This document shows positions 24,631-32,197 of a DNA stretch of 64,000 nt, piece by piece; position 1 is the stretch's first letter; the number at the start of each line of letters is the position of its first letter. The notes below the pieces were generated by a model. That model was not told where the DNA came from. It was given only the letters and a program-made list of their open reading frames with translations, and searched no databases. The DNA comes from Chryseolinea serpens (lineage in GTDB: Bacteria; Bacteroidota; Bacteroidia; Cytophagales; Cyclobacteriaceae), in assembly GCF_900129725.1 (NCBI RefSeq), contig NZ_FQWQ01000001.1:1984001-2048000 (forward strand), written 5' to 3'. Position numbers and translations under genes: made by a program.

Positions 24631-25890
24631 CTATTGAGGCCGGACCTGGTTCTCAATAAAATTCCGAAACGCAACCGCCACTTCTTCCAAAATGGCCGGC
24701 GATGTTTTCGAAGCGTCATCACGCTTCATGTGAAAGTAGGGATGGCTATAGGCTGCTCCGGCCACGTTCGGATAGCCTTTGTCGATCACGTAGATCAATT
24801 CGCCGCCCGCGCGTTGTGTCGTCGGCCATTTATTGCCCGATACATCTTTAAAGGCATCCTGGAAAGACGTCGCGACAGCGCTACTGTAGAAAAAATTCCG
24901 GTTGGCGTCCACTTTGTCTTCTTTGACCAATCCCGATGGCGTGGCCTTCCATGCCAGCGTTGCAATGCCGGCGCCGAGATGGACCCACAATTTTGTTTTG
25001 TCCACCGGCGGGGCGCCACCGTCGAGAAATGCCTTCGCTCCCCAACCGCCGAGCTCGTGGCCCGAGTTGCCGGTGAATACAAATGTGTAGGGCAATTTCT
25101 TTGCCGCTGCCCACTGCGCCAGGGCCAGCCAGGTAGCAACACCCGGTCCGCGTTCACCACCACAACCAAACCATCCGCTGATCGGCGTCGAGACCACAAC
25201 GTATTGATCTCCATTTCCAATGGTGCCATAAACATTGCGCGCGGTCACCTGCTTGAACGTTCCCTTGAGGGTGACCTTGACGGTCTGTCCCTCCTGCGCT
25301 AACAACTGCCTGGCATCGCCCGGCGACACCAGGACGATCGGTGCCTTCCAGGGTCGGGCTGCTTTGGGCGCATTGAGGGCCGCAATTTCTCCTGCTTCAC
25401 TTTCTGTGTAGCCGATAATAGCCTTCGCTCCGGCCGCAATTAACCCGCTCAATTTCTCCAGGAGTTGCTGACCGCTTTGTCCCGGTTGATCGGAGGTGAA
25501 GTTCACCACCACGATCTTATCTTTCACGCTGGTGGCTTGCGCCGTCAACGCTCCTTCCACGTCGAGCTTGATGCTGTCGCTGACATACCAAAACGGAAAA
25601 GCTTCGAGCGCACGTTTTTTTGAATCGGTCACCCGCACGACCTCGGGAAAAAATTGCTTCAATGAAAACTCGTAGTACTTCACCGTGTAGCCCGATGCCG
25701 CCAGTTCCTTGCCCAACCACTCGGAGGTGGCGAAGTCGGTGGGCGTGCCGGTGCGGTGTTCGCCGAGCGAAACATAGCGGGTCACCGTGCCGAAAAGTTT
25801 GCTGCCCTCGAAAGCGGATGCCGCGGGATTAGGTTGAGCGAATGCCGAAGCAGTGGCCCATAATCCCATAAAAAGAAAAATGCGTTTCAT
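24631..25890 (-). CDS. M28 peptidase-like protein, metal site apparently lost
   Basis: A 419-residue secreted protein (signal MKRIFLFMGLWATASAFAQ). Its layout is that of M28 aminopeptidases: an N-terminal flank (LGEHRTGTPTDFATSEWLGKEL), a protease-associated-like insert at about residues 105-215, and the peptidase core from about 230 on. Where M28 enzymes have HxD, this has TPISGW after YVVVS; the GANDN position reads CGGERGPGVA; the EE pair is SGHELGGWG; and the third-ligand strand is VHLGAGIA. Thus most zinc ligands are substituted and it is likely a non-catalytic or altered homologue. It is 16 bp after the propeller gene and in the same operon. Confidence 0.72.
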   Translation of the reverse strand: MKRIFLFMGLWATASAFAQPNPAASAFEGSKLFGTVTRYVSLGEHRTGTPTDFATSEWLGKELAASGYTVKYYEFSLKQFFPEVVRVTDSKKRALEAFPFWYVSDSIKLDVEGALTAQATSVKDKIVVVNFTSDQPGQSGQQLLEKLSGLIAAGAKAIIGYTESEAGEIAALNAPKAARPWKAPIVLVSPGDARQLLAQEGQTVKVTLKGTFKQVTARNVYGTIGNGDQYVVVSTPISGWFGCGGERGPGVATWLALAQWAAAKKLPYTFVFTGNSGHELGGWGAKAFLDGGAPPVDKTKLWVHLGAGIATLAWKATPSGLVKEDKVDANRNFFYSSAVATSFQDAFKDVSGNKWPTTQRAGGELIYVIDKGYPNVAGAAYSHPYFHMKRDDASKTSPAILEEVAVAFRNFIENQVRPQ

Positions 25891-25906
25891 AAAGAATTCG
25901 TTTTGT

Positions 25907-26932
25907 TTATTTCTTCAACTTTAGTTCGCCGATAGCCAGACCGTGCTCACCGGCAACGGAGTAGAGCAAGTACCATTTGTCGTTCTCCTCAAACAGGTAA
26001 GGATCGCGAAGCTGGTGCGCTTTGCCATAGTACAATCCCGCTTTCGATTTTTCAATGGGCAAGTCGCCACCCTCGTAGGCTTCTTTTGATTCCGCTACCG
26101 TGATGGGTGACGTAGGCGTCCATCCATTCCAATCCGCTTGTAAAGGGATTTTCGACAGCAAAATTCTTTCCGGCTCATCCCCCACGCGCGAATAGAACAC
26201 CCACAACGTGTTGCCCACGACCTTCACAGCAGCATGACGGAGGGTGGATGGATTCTGGACTTTCAAAAAAGGATTCGGACCTTTTTCAAAGGGCGTGCGG
26301 CCGTCTTTCGACCGGTATATATGGCTGGATCTACCGATGGCATAATACGAACCGTTCCATTGGAACACGCGAAAGTAGGATTCGCCCAACAACACGTCGT
26401 CTGATTTGAATCGAAGACCATCCGACGACACCGCCCGCAGGGTGTACTGTCCCTTCACGCCGTTCATCACCTGCGGGCAATGATAGTACAGAACGATCTG
26501 TTTGCCGAGGGAATCGATGAGCACATCGGGTGAAGCCACATGTTGAACATTGTCGTCCGAATTTTCCGCACCCTGGTGACGAACGCTTTCGCCGGTTCCT
26601 ACAGGGGCGTTTTTGCAGATGCAATCCTCCAACTGCAACGTGCCCGGTTGATAAATTTTCCAGGGGCCTTTCAAATCATCCGCATAGGCCAGGCGAATGT
26701 ACTTTCCTTTGTGATGCGCAAAATACAAATAGTATTTGCCCAACTTGTTCGTGACCCAGTCCGGAACTTTGATCAGCGAGGGGCCATTGATGTTGTCGCC
26801 TTCCAGCTTGGGCAACAAGCCTTCGTGGATGATGGGATTGACAGGAAAGCGCTCGAAGGAGATGTCCTGAGCGACGGCACCCACCTCCCAAATCATGGAC
26901 GCGATAAAAAGGATGGAAGTTATTTTCTTCAT
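25907..26932 (-). CDS. Secreted five-bladed beta-propeller protein (GH43-like glycosidase clan)
   Basis: Start set at ATG 26932, giving 341 residues with a signal peptide (MKKITSILFIASMIWEVGAVAQ). The opening SFERFPVNPIIHEGLLP and blade motifs such as NGPSLIKVPDWV, KYYLYFAHHKGKYIRLAYADDLKGPWKIYQPG, HVASPDVLIDS and LRDPYLFEENDKWYLLYSVAGE are those of GH43/GH117-like propellers that process plant or algal glycans. Candidate acidic residues sit in NGPSL-, HVASPD- and RDPYLFEE-type positions but cannot be assigned as catalytic with certainty. It lies between sulfatases and a peptidase-like gene, consistent with degradation of a sulfated glycan or glycoconjugate. Confidence 0.72.
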   Translation of the reverse strand: MKKITSILFIASMIWEVGAVAQDISFERFPVNPIIHEGLLPKLEGDNINGPSLIKVPDWVTNKLGKYYLYFAHHKGKYIRLAYADDLKGPWKIYQPGTLQLEDCICKNAPVGTGESVRHQGAENSDDNVQHVASPDVLIDSLGKQIVLYYHCPQVMNGVKGQYTLRAVSSDGLRFKSDDVLLGESYFRVFQWNGSYYAIGRSSHIYRSKDGRTPFEKGPNPFLKVQNPSTLRHAAVKVVGNTLWVFYSRVGDEPERILLSKIPLQADWNGWTPTSPITVAESKEAYEGGDLPIEKSKAGLYYGKAHQLRDPYLFEENDKWYLLYSVAGEHGLAIGELKLKK

Positions 26933-26948
26933 AGTCTTAGAAAAGAAA

Positions 26949-26975
26949 GGATCCAATGCCATGCGGCATGGATCC
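26949..26975 (-). terminator. Intercistronic hairpin between the second sulfatase and the propeller gene
   Basis: GGATCC-A-ATGCC / GGCAT-GGATCC forms an 11-bp stem with one bulged base and a 4-base loop. On the minus strand it is followed by TTTCTTTTC. It lies 14 bp after the sulfatase stop, so it may attenuate readthrough into the next gene rather than end the operon. Confidence 0.6.
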
Positions 26976-26988
26976 CCTCCCACGTGTT

Positions 26989-29286
26989 TTATTTATATTC
27001 AATGGTAACGCTCTTCAGCTTGCCGGTGAAACGGAACGGCACCTTGTAGCGATCCGACACGGGCGAGTTCAGGTCCGCCCCCACATCGATGCCGTCTTTG
27101 TAGGACGCGATGTATTTGATATCGGCGACCGTGATTTCCCGTTCGGCCACTTTGGTGTCGTTGACGAAGATGGCTTCCGATCCTGCGGGAGCGGTGTTCG
27201 CGCTTTTTTCCGGCGGGGCAACATAGGTCAACTCAAATCTCAGTTTCACCTTGCCTGCAGGTAATGTCTGCTTTGATTCGAGGTGCGCGATCTTTGACCC
27301 CGTATTATGGGCCACCTGGAATTTGCCGTCCTTCACAAACAGGCTCAATCCATCGAAGGCTCCACCAGTTGCAAACAGGACACCTTGATCCTTGGCTGTC
27401 GACAGGTCCACATCGGCCGTGATCGCAAATGACTGCTCGAGAAATTGAGGGCCGCTGAAATTGAGCAGTTGATCCACGCCATTGTAGAGAACGATCTTAT
27501 CTTTTTTCCCGAACGCACTACGCGCCCGCGTGCCGCTCTTCGCCCCGTCGTTCAACGGATAGACGTTGTATTTATAGGCTTCGGTGTCGAATGCGTCCTG
27601 GAGCTCTTTCAACTTCTCCGGATTTTTTGCGGCCAGGTCATGGCGCTCGTTGAAGTCTTCCGTGAGGTTGTGCAGTTCCCATACATCCTGCGCGAAGTCC
27701 GTTCCCGGCACGTGATAGACGGAAGCCTTCCAGCCGTCTTTATAGATGGCACGTTTACCTTTGATCTCATAGTACTGGACCGTGTGACGCGACGGTGCGT
27801 TGGCGTCGTCGATGGAATACACCAGGCTGGTTCCTTCAAACGGTTTTTGTTTCACACCCTTGATGGTCTCCGGCACAACGGCACCCACCAGCTCTACCGT
27901 GGTCGGCGCGATGTCGTTCACGTGACCGTACTGATTCCGGATGCCCGGGGTCTTGATCTTCCTGGGATAGAAAAGGATCAGCCCGTTGTGCGTTCCACCT
28001 TCGGAGTTGGCATCGGCCTTCCATTGGCGGAACGGTGTGTTGGTGGCTTGCGTCCAGCCATAGGGCGCATCGGAAAAGGATTGCTCGGTGCCAAACTTGT
28101 CGATGTTCTTCAACGCTTCCGCTACCTGCTTGTCGGACTCCAGCCCGCTGATGTACGGGTTTAGGCTGCCGTGTTGGGTGCTGGGACTCGACCCGTTGTC
28201 GCCCACAATGGCAATGATGACAGTGTTGTCGAGTTCGCCAATTTCTTTCAGGTAGTTCACCACGCGACCCAGTTCGTGATCGGCATGGGTCATGAAGCCC
28301 GCATAAACTTCCATGTAGCGGGCATATACTTTTTTCTCGTCGGCCGAAAGGCTATCCCATGCCGGCACTTTCGGGTTGCGTTCGGGGAGCTCGGCATTCG
28401 CGGGCACTACCCCCAGCTTCTTCTGGCGTTGTAAAACTTCCTCACGATACCAATCCCAACCCTTGTCGAACTTGCCCTTGTAGGGATCGCTCCACGACTT
28501 CTCCACCTGGTGCGGCGAGTGCGTGGCGCCCGTGGCAAAGTAGAGGAAGAACGGTTTCTCCGGAGCCAGCGACCGTTGATTGGCAATGTACTTGATGGCT
28601 TTGTCGGCCAGCAAGGTGGTGACGTGTTTGTGGTTGGGCTCCACATCGATCACGTTGTTGTCCTCGTATAGATTCGGATGGAATTGGTCGGTGTGGCCCA
28701 GATGCCATCCGTAGAAATGATCGAACCCGATGCCCAGTGGCCAGCGATCGAACGGTCCCACCGGCGTGATCTCGTTGATGGGCGTAAGATGATATTTTCC
28801 TACGGCGTAGGTGTTGTAGTTGTTTTCACGCAGGATCTGGGGAATGGCGGCTTTGTCGGCGGGCAGAATGCCATCATAGCCTGGGAAGCCCGTGGCCGTT
28901 ACGGGGAACAGGCCCATGTGTACCGAGTGTGAATTGCGTCCCGTCAGCAAGGCTGCGCGCGTCGGCGAGCAAATGGCCGTGCTGTGAAAGTTGGTGTAGC
29001 GCAGACCGTGGTTGGCGAGGCTGTCCAACGTCGGCGTTTCCATCAGGCCGCCAAAAGCGCTGGACGTTCCATACCCGGCATCGTCGATGAGGAAGTAGAC
29101 AACGTTGGGTGCGTCCTTCGGCGCCTGTTTTTTCTCCGGCCACCACTCCGTAGACTCGGCAAAGGTCTTGGCAATTTTTCCTTTGAATTCGTCCGTGGAC
29201 GGAGTCTTCGCCGCGGGATCGGTGACGTTGCCCGAGTGGCAGGCACCCAACACGAATGTGACGACTAAAAAACGTACGGGCTTCAT
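26989..29286 (-). CDS. Arylsulfatase (type I, formylglycine-dependent), lipoprotein form
   Basis: Start set at ATG 29286, because MKPVRFLVVTFVLGACHSG is then a lipoprotein signal with lipobox LGAC; an ATG at 29322 adds 12 residues. The product, 765 residues, hydrolyses sulfate esters. Metal-binding NVVYFLIDDAGYGTSSAFGG lies near the N-terminus. The sulfatase signature CSPTRAALLTGR supplies the cysteine matured to formylglycine, and VGKYHLTP and IVGDNGSSP complete the active site. After about residue 560 there is a jelly-roll domain (FAITADVDLSTAKDQGVLFATGGAFDGLSLFVKDGK). It resembles the AtsA-like S1_4 group. It is 74 bp after its paralogue. A maturase gene is not in the window. Confidence 0.92.
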   Translation of the reverse strand: MKPVRFLVVTFVLGACHSGNVTDPAAKTPSTDEFKGKIAKTFAESTEWWPEKKQAPKDAPNVVYFLIDDAGYGTSSAFGGLMETPTLDSLANHGLRYTNFHSTAICSPTRAALLTGRNSHSVHMGLFPVTATGFPGYDGILPADKAAIPQILRENNYNTYAVGKYHLTPINEITPVGPFDRWPLGIGFDHFYGWHLGHTDQFHPNLYEDNNVIDVEPNHKHVTTLLADKAIKYIANQRSLAPEKPFFLYFATGATHSPHQVEKSWSDPYKGKFDKGWDWYREEVLQRQKKLGVVPANAELPERNPKVPAWDSLSADEKKVYARYMEVYAGFMTHADHELGRVVNYLKEIGELDNTVIIAIVGDNGSSPSTQHGSLNPYISGLESDKQVAEALKNIDKFGTEQSFSDAPYGWTQATNTPFRQWKADANSEGGTHNGLILFYPRKIKTPGIRNQYGHVNDIAPTTVELVGAVVPETIKGVKQKPFEGTSLVYSIDDANAPSRHTVQYYEIKGKRAIYKDGWKASVYHVPGTDFAQDVWELHNLTEDFNERHDLAAKNPEKLKELQDAFDTEAYKYNVYPLNDGAKSGTRARSAFGKKDKIVLYNGVDQLLNFSGPQFLEQSFAITADVDLSTAKDQGVLFATGGAFDGLSLFVKDGKFQVAHNTGSKIAHLESKQTLPAGKVKLRFELTYVAPPEKSANTAPAGSEAIFVNDTKVAEREITVADIKYIASYKDGIDVGADLNSPVSDRYKVPFRFTGKLKSVTIEYK

Positions 29287-29360
29287 CAGCACGCCGCGCA
29301 AACGATTATCTATTTTTATCATAGCGTATTCAAATTTTGTAAGGTTGGTTTAGGATGATC

Positions 29361-31646
29361 TCAAAGCGTTTTCTCCGCCGCCTGCTCCACGACGACACTT
29401 TTCACAACACCCGTGAACGGATGGGGGCCCGCATAGCGCTTCGTCACCGGCGAGTTCAGGTCTTTGCCTACGCTAACGCCATCGGATCCAAACGACGCGA
29501 TGTACTTCACGCCGCCCTCCACGGTTTGTTTGCCCACGGGTTGACCATCTACCGAAAGCGATACGACGTTGCCTGCGAGATACTCCACGGTAACCGTGTG
29601 CTTGCCTTTGGAGAGCACCTTGGAAGCAGTGATGACGGTTTCGGCGACGCCGTCGTTGAGTAGATAATACAAGGTGTTGCCCTGGAAGAATAAGCTTGTG
29701 CCACCCGTCAATCCACCACTGGCAAATACCACCCCTTCATTTTTATCGCGCGTCAATTCGATGTTCGCCGTGATCGTGACCGGGCCTTTGCCGATGTTGA
29801 TCCGGGTCTTCACCGTCGTGCCTTCCAGGATGATCGATTTGGATTTTATTTCAGGCGCAGCCATTCCCGCGCGGAAATTTTTTAAAGGGTAGACGTTGTA
29901 TTTTTTTGCCTCCTGGTCGAAGAGCGCTTTCAACGCTTCCAGCTTCTGCGGATTCCTGGCGGCAAGGTCATTGGTCTCGTTCCAGTCTTCGTTCAGGTTG
30001 TAAAGCTCCCATTTGTCTTTGTCGAACGGCGCAGGGTTGAAGTGAATGTCGTCGGTCGGCGCTTCGCCAAACACATTGCGCGGGTGATAGACCGACGCTT
30101 TCCAGCCGTCCTTGTAGATGGCCCGGCCGCCGTGGAGCTCGTAGTATTGTAGCGTGTGCCGGCTTGGCGCGGCGGCATCGGTGAGCGTATACGCCAGGCT
30201 GGTGCCGTGGAGGGGCATCTGCGGGTAGCCGTTGATTTCGGTTGGGATCTTTAGACCGGCAAGGTCGGTCGTTGTCGGCAAAATGTCGACGACATGGCCG
30301 TACTGTGTGCGGATGCCACCTTTCTCGCGAATGCCTTTCGGATAATGAATGATCAGCGGATTATGTGTAGCACCCTCGGCATTCACATCGCTCTTCCAAT
30401 ACCGGAAAGGGGTGTTGGCGGCTTGCGACCAGCCCAGCGGATAATTCTCGTTTGTAAATTCCGTTCCCAGTTTGTCGTATTGACTCACCAAAAAAGGAAT
30501 GTCATGTCCTTTCGATGTCACGGATGCACCCGTGGTGCCCGTATACGATCCCTCCTTGCTTCCACCGTTGTCACCAATGACCACGAAGATCAACGTGTTG
30601 TCCAACTCGCCGATCTGCTCGAGATAATTCACAAAGCGGCCGATCTCATGATCGGTGTAGGATAAAAATCCGGCATAGACCTCGAAGAAGCGGGCAAACA
30701 CTTTCTTTTCGTCGGGACTCAGCGTGTCCCAGGCCTTCAGGTTTTGCTGGCGCGGCGGGAGCTTTGTTCCCTTGGGAAGGATCCCCAAGGCTTGCTGACG
30801 TTTAAAAACGTCTTCGCGATACTTGTCCCAACCGCCATCGAACTTCCCTTTATATGTATCACTCCACTCCGGGGCCACCTGGTGTGGGGCGTGCGTGGCT
30901 CCCGTGGCCAGGTACAAGAAGAAAGGTTTTTCGGCATTCGCCGATTTTTGATTGGCCACATAGGAAATGGCTTTGTCCACCAGCAGTTCGTTCAGGTGCT
31001 TCGTGTTTGGCTCGATGTCGATGGCGTTGTTCTCTTCCACCAACACGGGATGCCATTGGTCTGTGGCGCCACCTAAAAATCCATAGAAGTGATCAAAGCC
31101 GCGGCCGGTAGGGTAACGGTTGAAAGGCCCGGCAGCGGTGAGGTCGATGGGGCGATTGCCGTGCCATTTGCCCAGGGCATAGGTGTTGTATCCATTCTCC
31201 CGGAAGATCTCGGCCACCGTTCCGGCTTCGAATGGAATGTCGCCATAGTATCCCGGCGCACCGATCCCCAATTCCGCATGATGCCCCATGGCAACGCTGT
31301 GTGCATTTCGCCCGGTGAGCAACGCGGCGCGGGTGGGACTGCAAATTCCGGCAGTATGAAAATTTGTGTAGCGAAGCCCGTTGCCCGCGAGTTTATCGAA
31401 CGTAGGTGTTTCAATGAGACCGCCAAAGGTCGACGTGGCCCCAAATCCCACATCGTCCAGCAGGATCCATACCACGTTGGGTGCACCTGCTGCAGCCTTC
31501 ACGCGGGGGGGATACCATTGTTCGGATTCATCCAAAGTCCGTCCAATCTTTCCCTGGAAGGGCTGAAGCGGATCGTGCTGTGCCCACGCTGCCAAACCGG
31601 TGATGACGATGGCAAAACCCGTCGCAGCGATATTCTTCATGTTCAT
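29361..31646 (-). CDS. Arylsulfatase (type I, formylglycine-dependent), first of a tandem pair
   Basis: A 761-residue secreted enzyme with a signal peptide (MKNIAATGFAIVITGLAAWAQ). It has NVVWILLDDVGFGATSTFGG for metal binding, CSPTRAALLTGR with the formylglycine cysteine, ALGKWHGN and VVIGDNGGSKEG. The C-terminal jelly-roll domain (VTITANIELTRDKNEGVVFASGGLTGGTSLFFQGN) closely parallels that of the downstream sulfatase, so the two arose by duplication. It starts 148 bp after the stop of a 29-residue Cys-ending ORF and about 250 bp after a SAM riboswitch-like structure, implying control by sulfur supply. The physiological substrate is unknown. The second ATG at 31640 is an alternative start. 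Confidence 0.93.
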   Translation of the reverse strand: MNMKNIAATGFAIVITGLAAWAQHDPLQPFQGKIGRTLDESEQWYPPRVKAAAGAPNVVWILLDDVGFGATSTFGGLIETPTFDKLAGNGLRYTNFHTAGICSPTRAALLTGRNAHSVAMGHHAELGIGAPGYYGDIPFEAGTVAEIFRENGYNTYALGKWHGNRPIDLTAAGPFNRYPTGRGFDHFYGFLGGATDQWHPVLVEENNAIDIEPNTKHLNELLVDKAISYVANQKSANAEKPFFLYLATGATHAPHQVAPEWSDTYKGKFDGGWDKYREDVFKRQQALGILPKGTKLPPRQQNLKAWDTLSPDEKKVFARFFEVYAGFLSYTDHEIGRFVNYLEQIGELDNTLIFVVIGDNGGSKEGSYTGTTGASVTSKGHDIPFLVSQYDKLGTEFTNENYPLGWSQAANTPFRYWKSDVNAEGATHNPLIIHYPKGIREKGGIRTQYGHVVDILPTTTDLAGLKIPTEINGYPQMPLHGTSLAYTLTDAAAPSRHTLQYYELHGGRAIYKDGWKASVYHPRNVFGEAPTDDIHFNPAPFDKDKWELYNLNEDWNETNDLAARNPQKLEALKALFDQEAKKYNVYPLKNFRAGMAAPEIKSKSIILEGTTVKTRINIGKGPVTITANIELTRDKNEGVVFASGGLTGGTSLFFQGNTLYYLLNDGVAETVITASKVLSKGKHTVTVEYLAGNVVSLSVDGQPVGKQTVEGGVKYIASFGSDGVSVGKDLNSPVTKRYAGPHPFTGVVKSVVVEQAAEKTL

Positions 31647-31794
31647 GTTGATGTTCGTTTATTTTAGATCAGGTGTAGGAGACTCACTATTCCCGGAAAA
31701 CTAAAGGCAAAGCGATGCCACGCTCAGGCTATGCAGAGACAAGCCTCATCCGGGGAAATGCATTAAAGCGAATGGAGACGGTAGTAGAGCGGAT

Positions 31795-31884
31795 TTAGCA
31801 ACAACAACAACGGAGCCTATCCGTCATTTTTTTCACGATTGCGCCGGGGCCAAGGGGGTCCTTGGAAAACATTTTCATTTTCAT
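31795..31884 (-). CDS. 29-residue leader-like ORF ending in four cysteines
   Basis: Reading down from ATG 31884 gives a 29-codon ORF. It begins MKMKMF, runs through SKDPLGPG, and ends MTDRLRCCCC followed by TAA at 31795-31797. The Cys codons are TGT-TGT-TGT-TGC, placed right at the 3' end. ATGs at 31878 and 31872 are alternative starts. It lies just after the riboswitch-like structure and 148 bp before the sulfatase. By analogy with mycobacterial polycysteine upstream ORFs that control cysteine-biosynthesis genes, ribosome stalling when Cys-tRNA is scarce could change folding of the 148-nt spacer. There TTCCCCGGA can pair with TCCGGGAA around an AGGCT/AGCCT stem. The leader role is inference; the ORF is seen directly. 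Confidence 0.6.
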   Translation of the reverse strand: MKMKMFSKDPLGPGAIVKKMTDRLRCCCC

Positions 31885-31895
31885 GTTGCTTAAAA

Positions 31896-32002
31896 ATTTT
31901 ATAGCTCCAATTGATCATTGGTAGGAGTTAGCACCTTATCCTGGTGGCGACAGGTTGCTAGAAGATCGTCGAGCCCATTCTCTCCCTTCTTCGGTATAAA
32001 AT
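31896..32002 (-). promoter_or_regulatory. SAM-I (S-box) type riboswitch upstream of the sulfatase operon
   Basis: Read on the minus strand, helix P1 is ATTTTATA (32002-31995) with TATAAAAT (31903-31896). P2 is AGAAG with CTTCT, followed by the kink-turn-like GGA and CGA, an inner GAG/CTC stem and an AATGGG loop. Then come the invariant-looking GCAACC (31958-31953), a CCTG/CAGG hairpin, GGTGCTAA (31935-31928) and CTCC. This order is that of S-box RNAs: GGA...GGCCC...GA...GCAACC-stem-GGTGCTAA..CC. The inner stem is weaker than usual and no P5 is evident. No terminator follows P1 directly, so control may be at translation or through the small ORF. High SAM would be expected to switch the operon off. 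Confidence 0.7.
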
Positions 32003-32020
32003 CAATCTGGTGGGAATTGA

Positions 32021-32043
32021 TTGTCTATATAATCGATAGACAA
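32021..32043. repeat. Inverted repeat upstream of the riboswitch, operator or promoter candidate
   Basis: TTGTCTAT-N7-ATAGACAA is perfect over 8 bp. It lies 18 bp beyond the outer riboswitch helix, where the promoter of the minus-strand leader is expected. The minus strand reads CTTTGTC at its left flank, a possible -33 TTTG. Function inferred from position only. Confidence 0.5.
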
Positions 32044-32077
32044 AGAAATGATATCGTTTCGGAAATACCAAGAAATT

Positions 32078-32100
32078 GTTGATAAAAGTATTTTATCAAC
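32078..32100. repeat. Perfect AT-rich inverted repeat in the same divergent region
   Basis: GTTGATAAAA-GTA-TTTTATCAAC, 10-bp arms. It lies about 100 bp before the plus-strand gene at 32198, and a further AATAAC-N6-GTTATT repeat follows at 32156-32173. No U-tract and no nearby stop codon, so it is better explained as a protein-binding site than a terminator. Confidence 0.5.
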
Positions 32101-32197
32101 ATAAGCGGCAAACTTTGACCCATTTGGCGGTAATACTTTTACGGTCAAAATACGTAATAACGGTAAAGTTATTCCGAACCACCAAAACTCAACCCCT

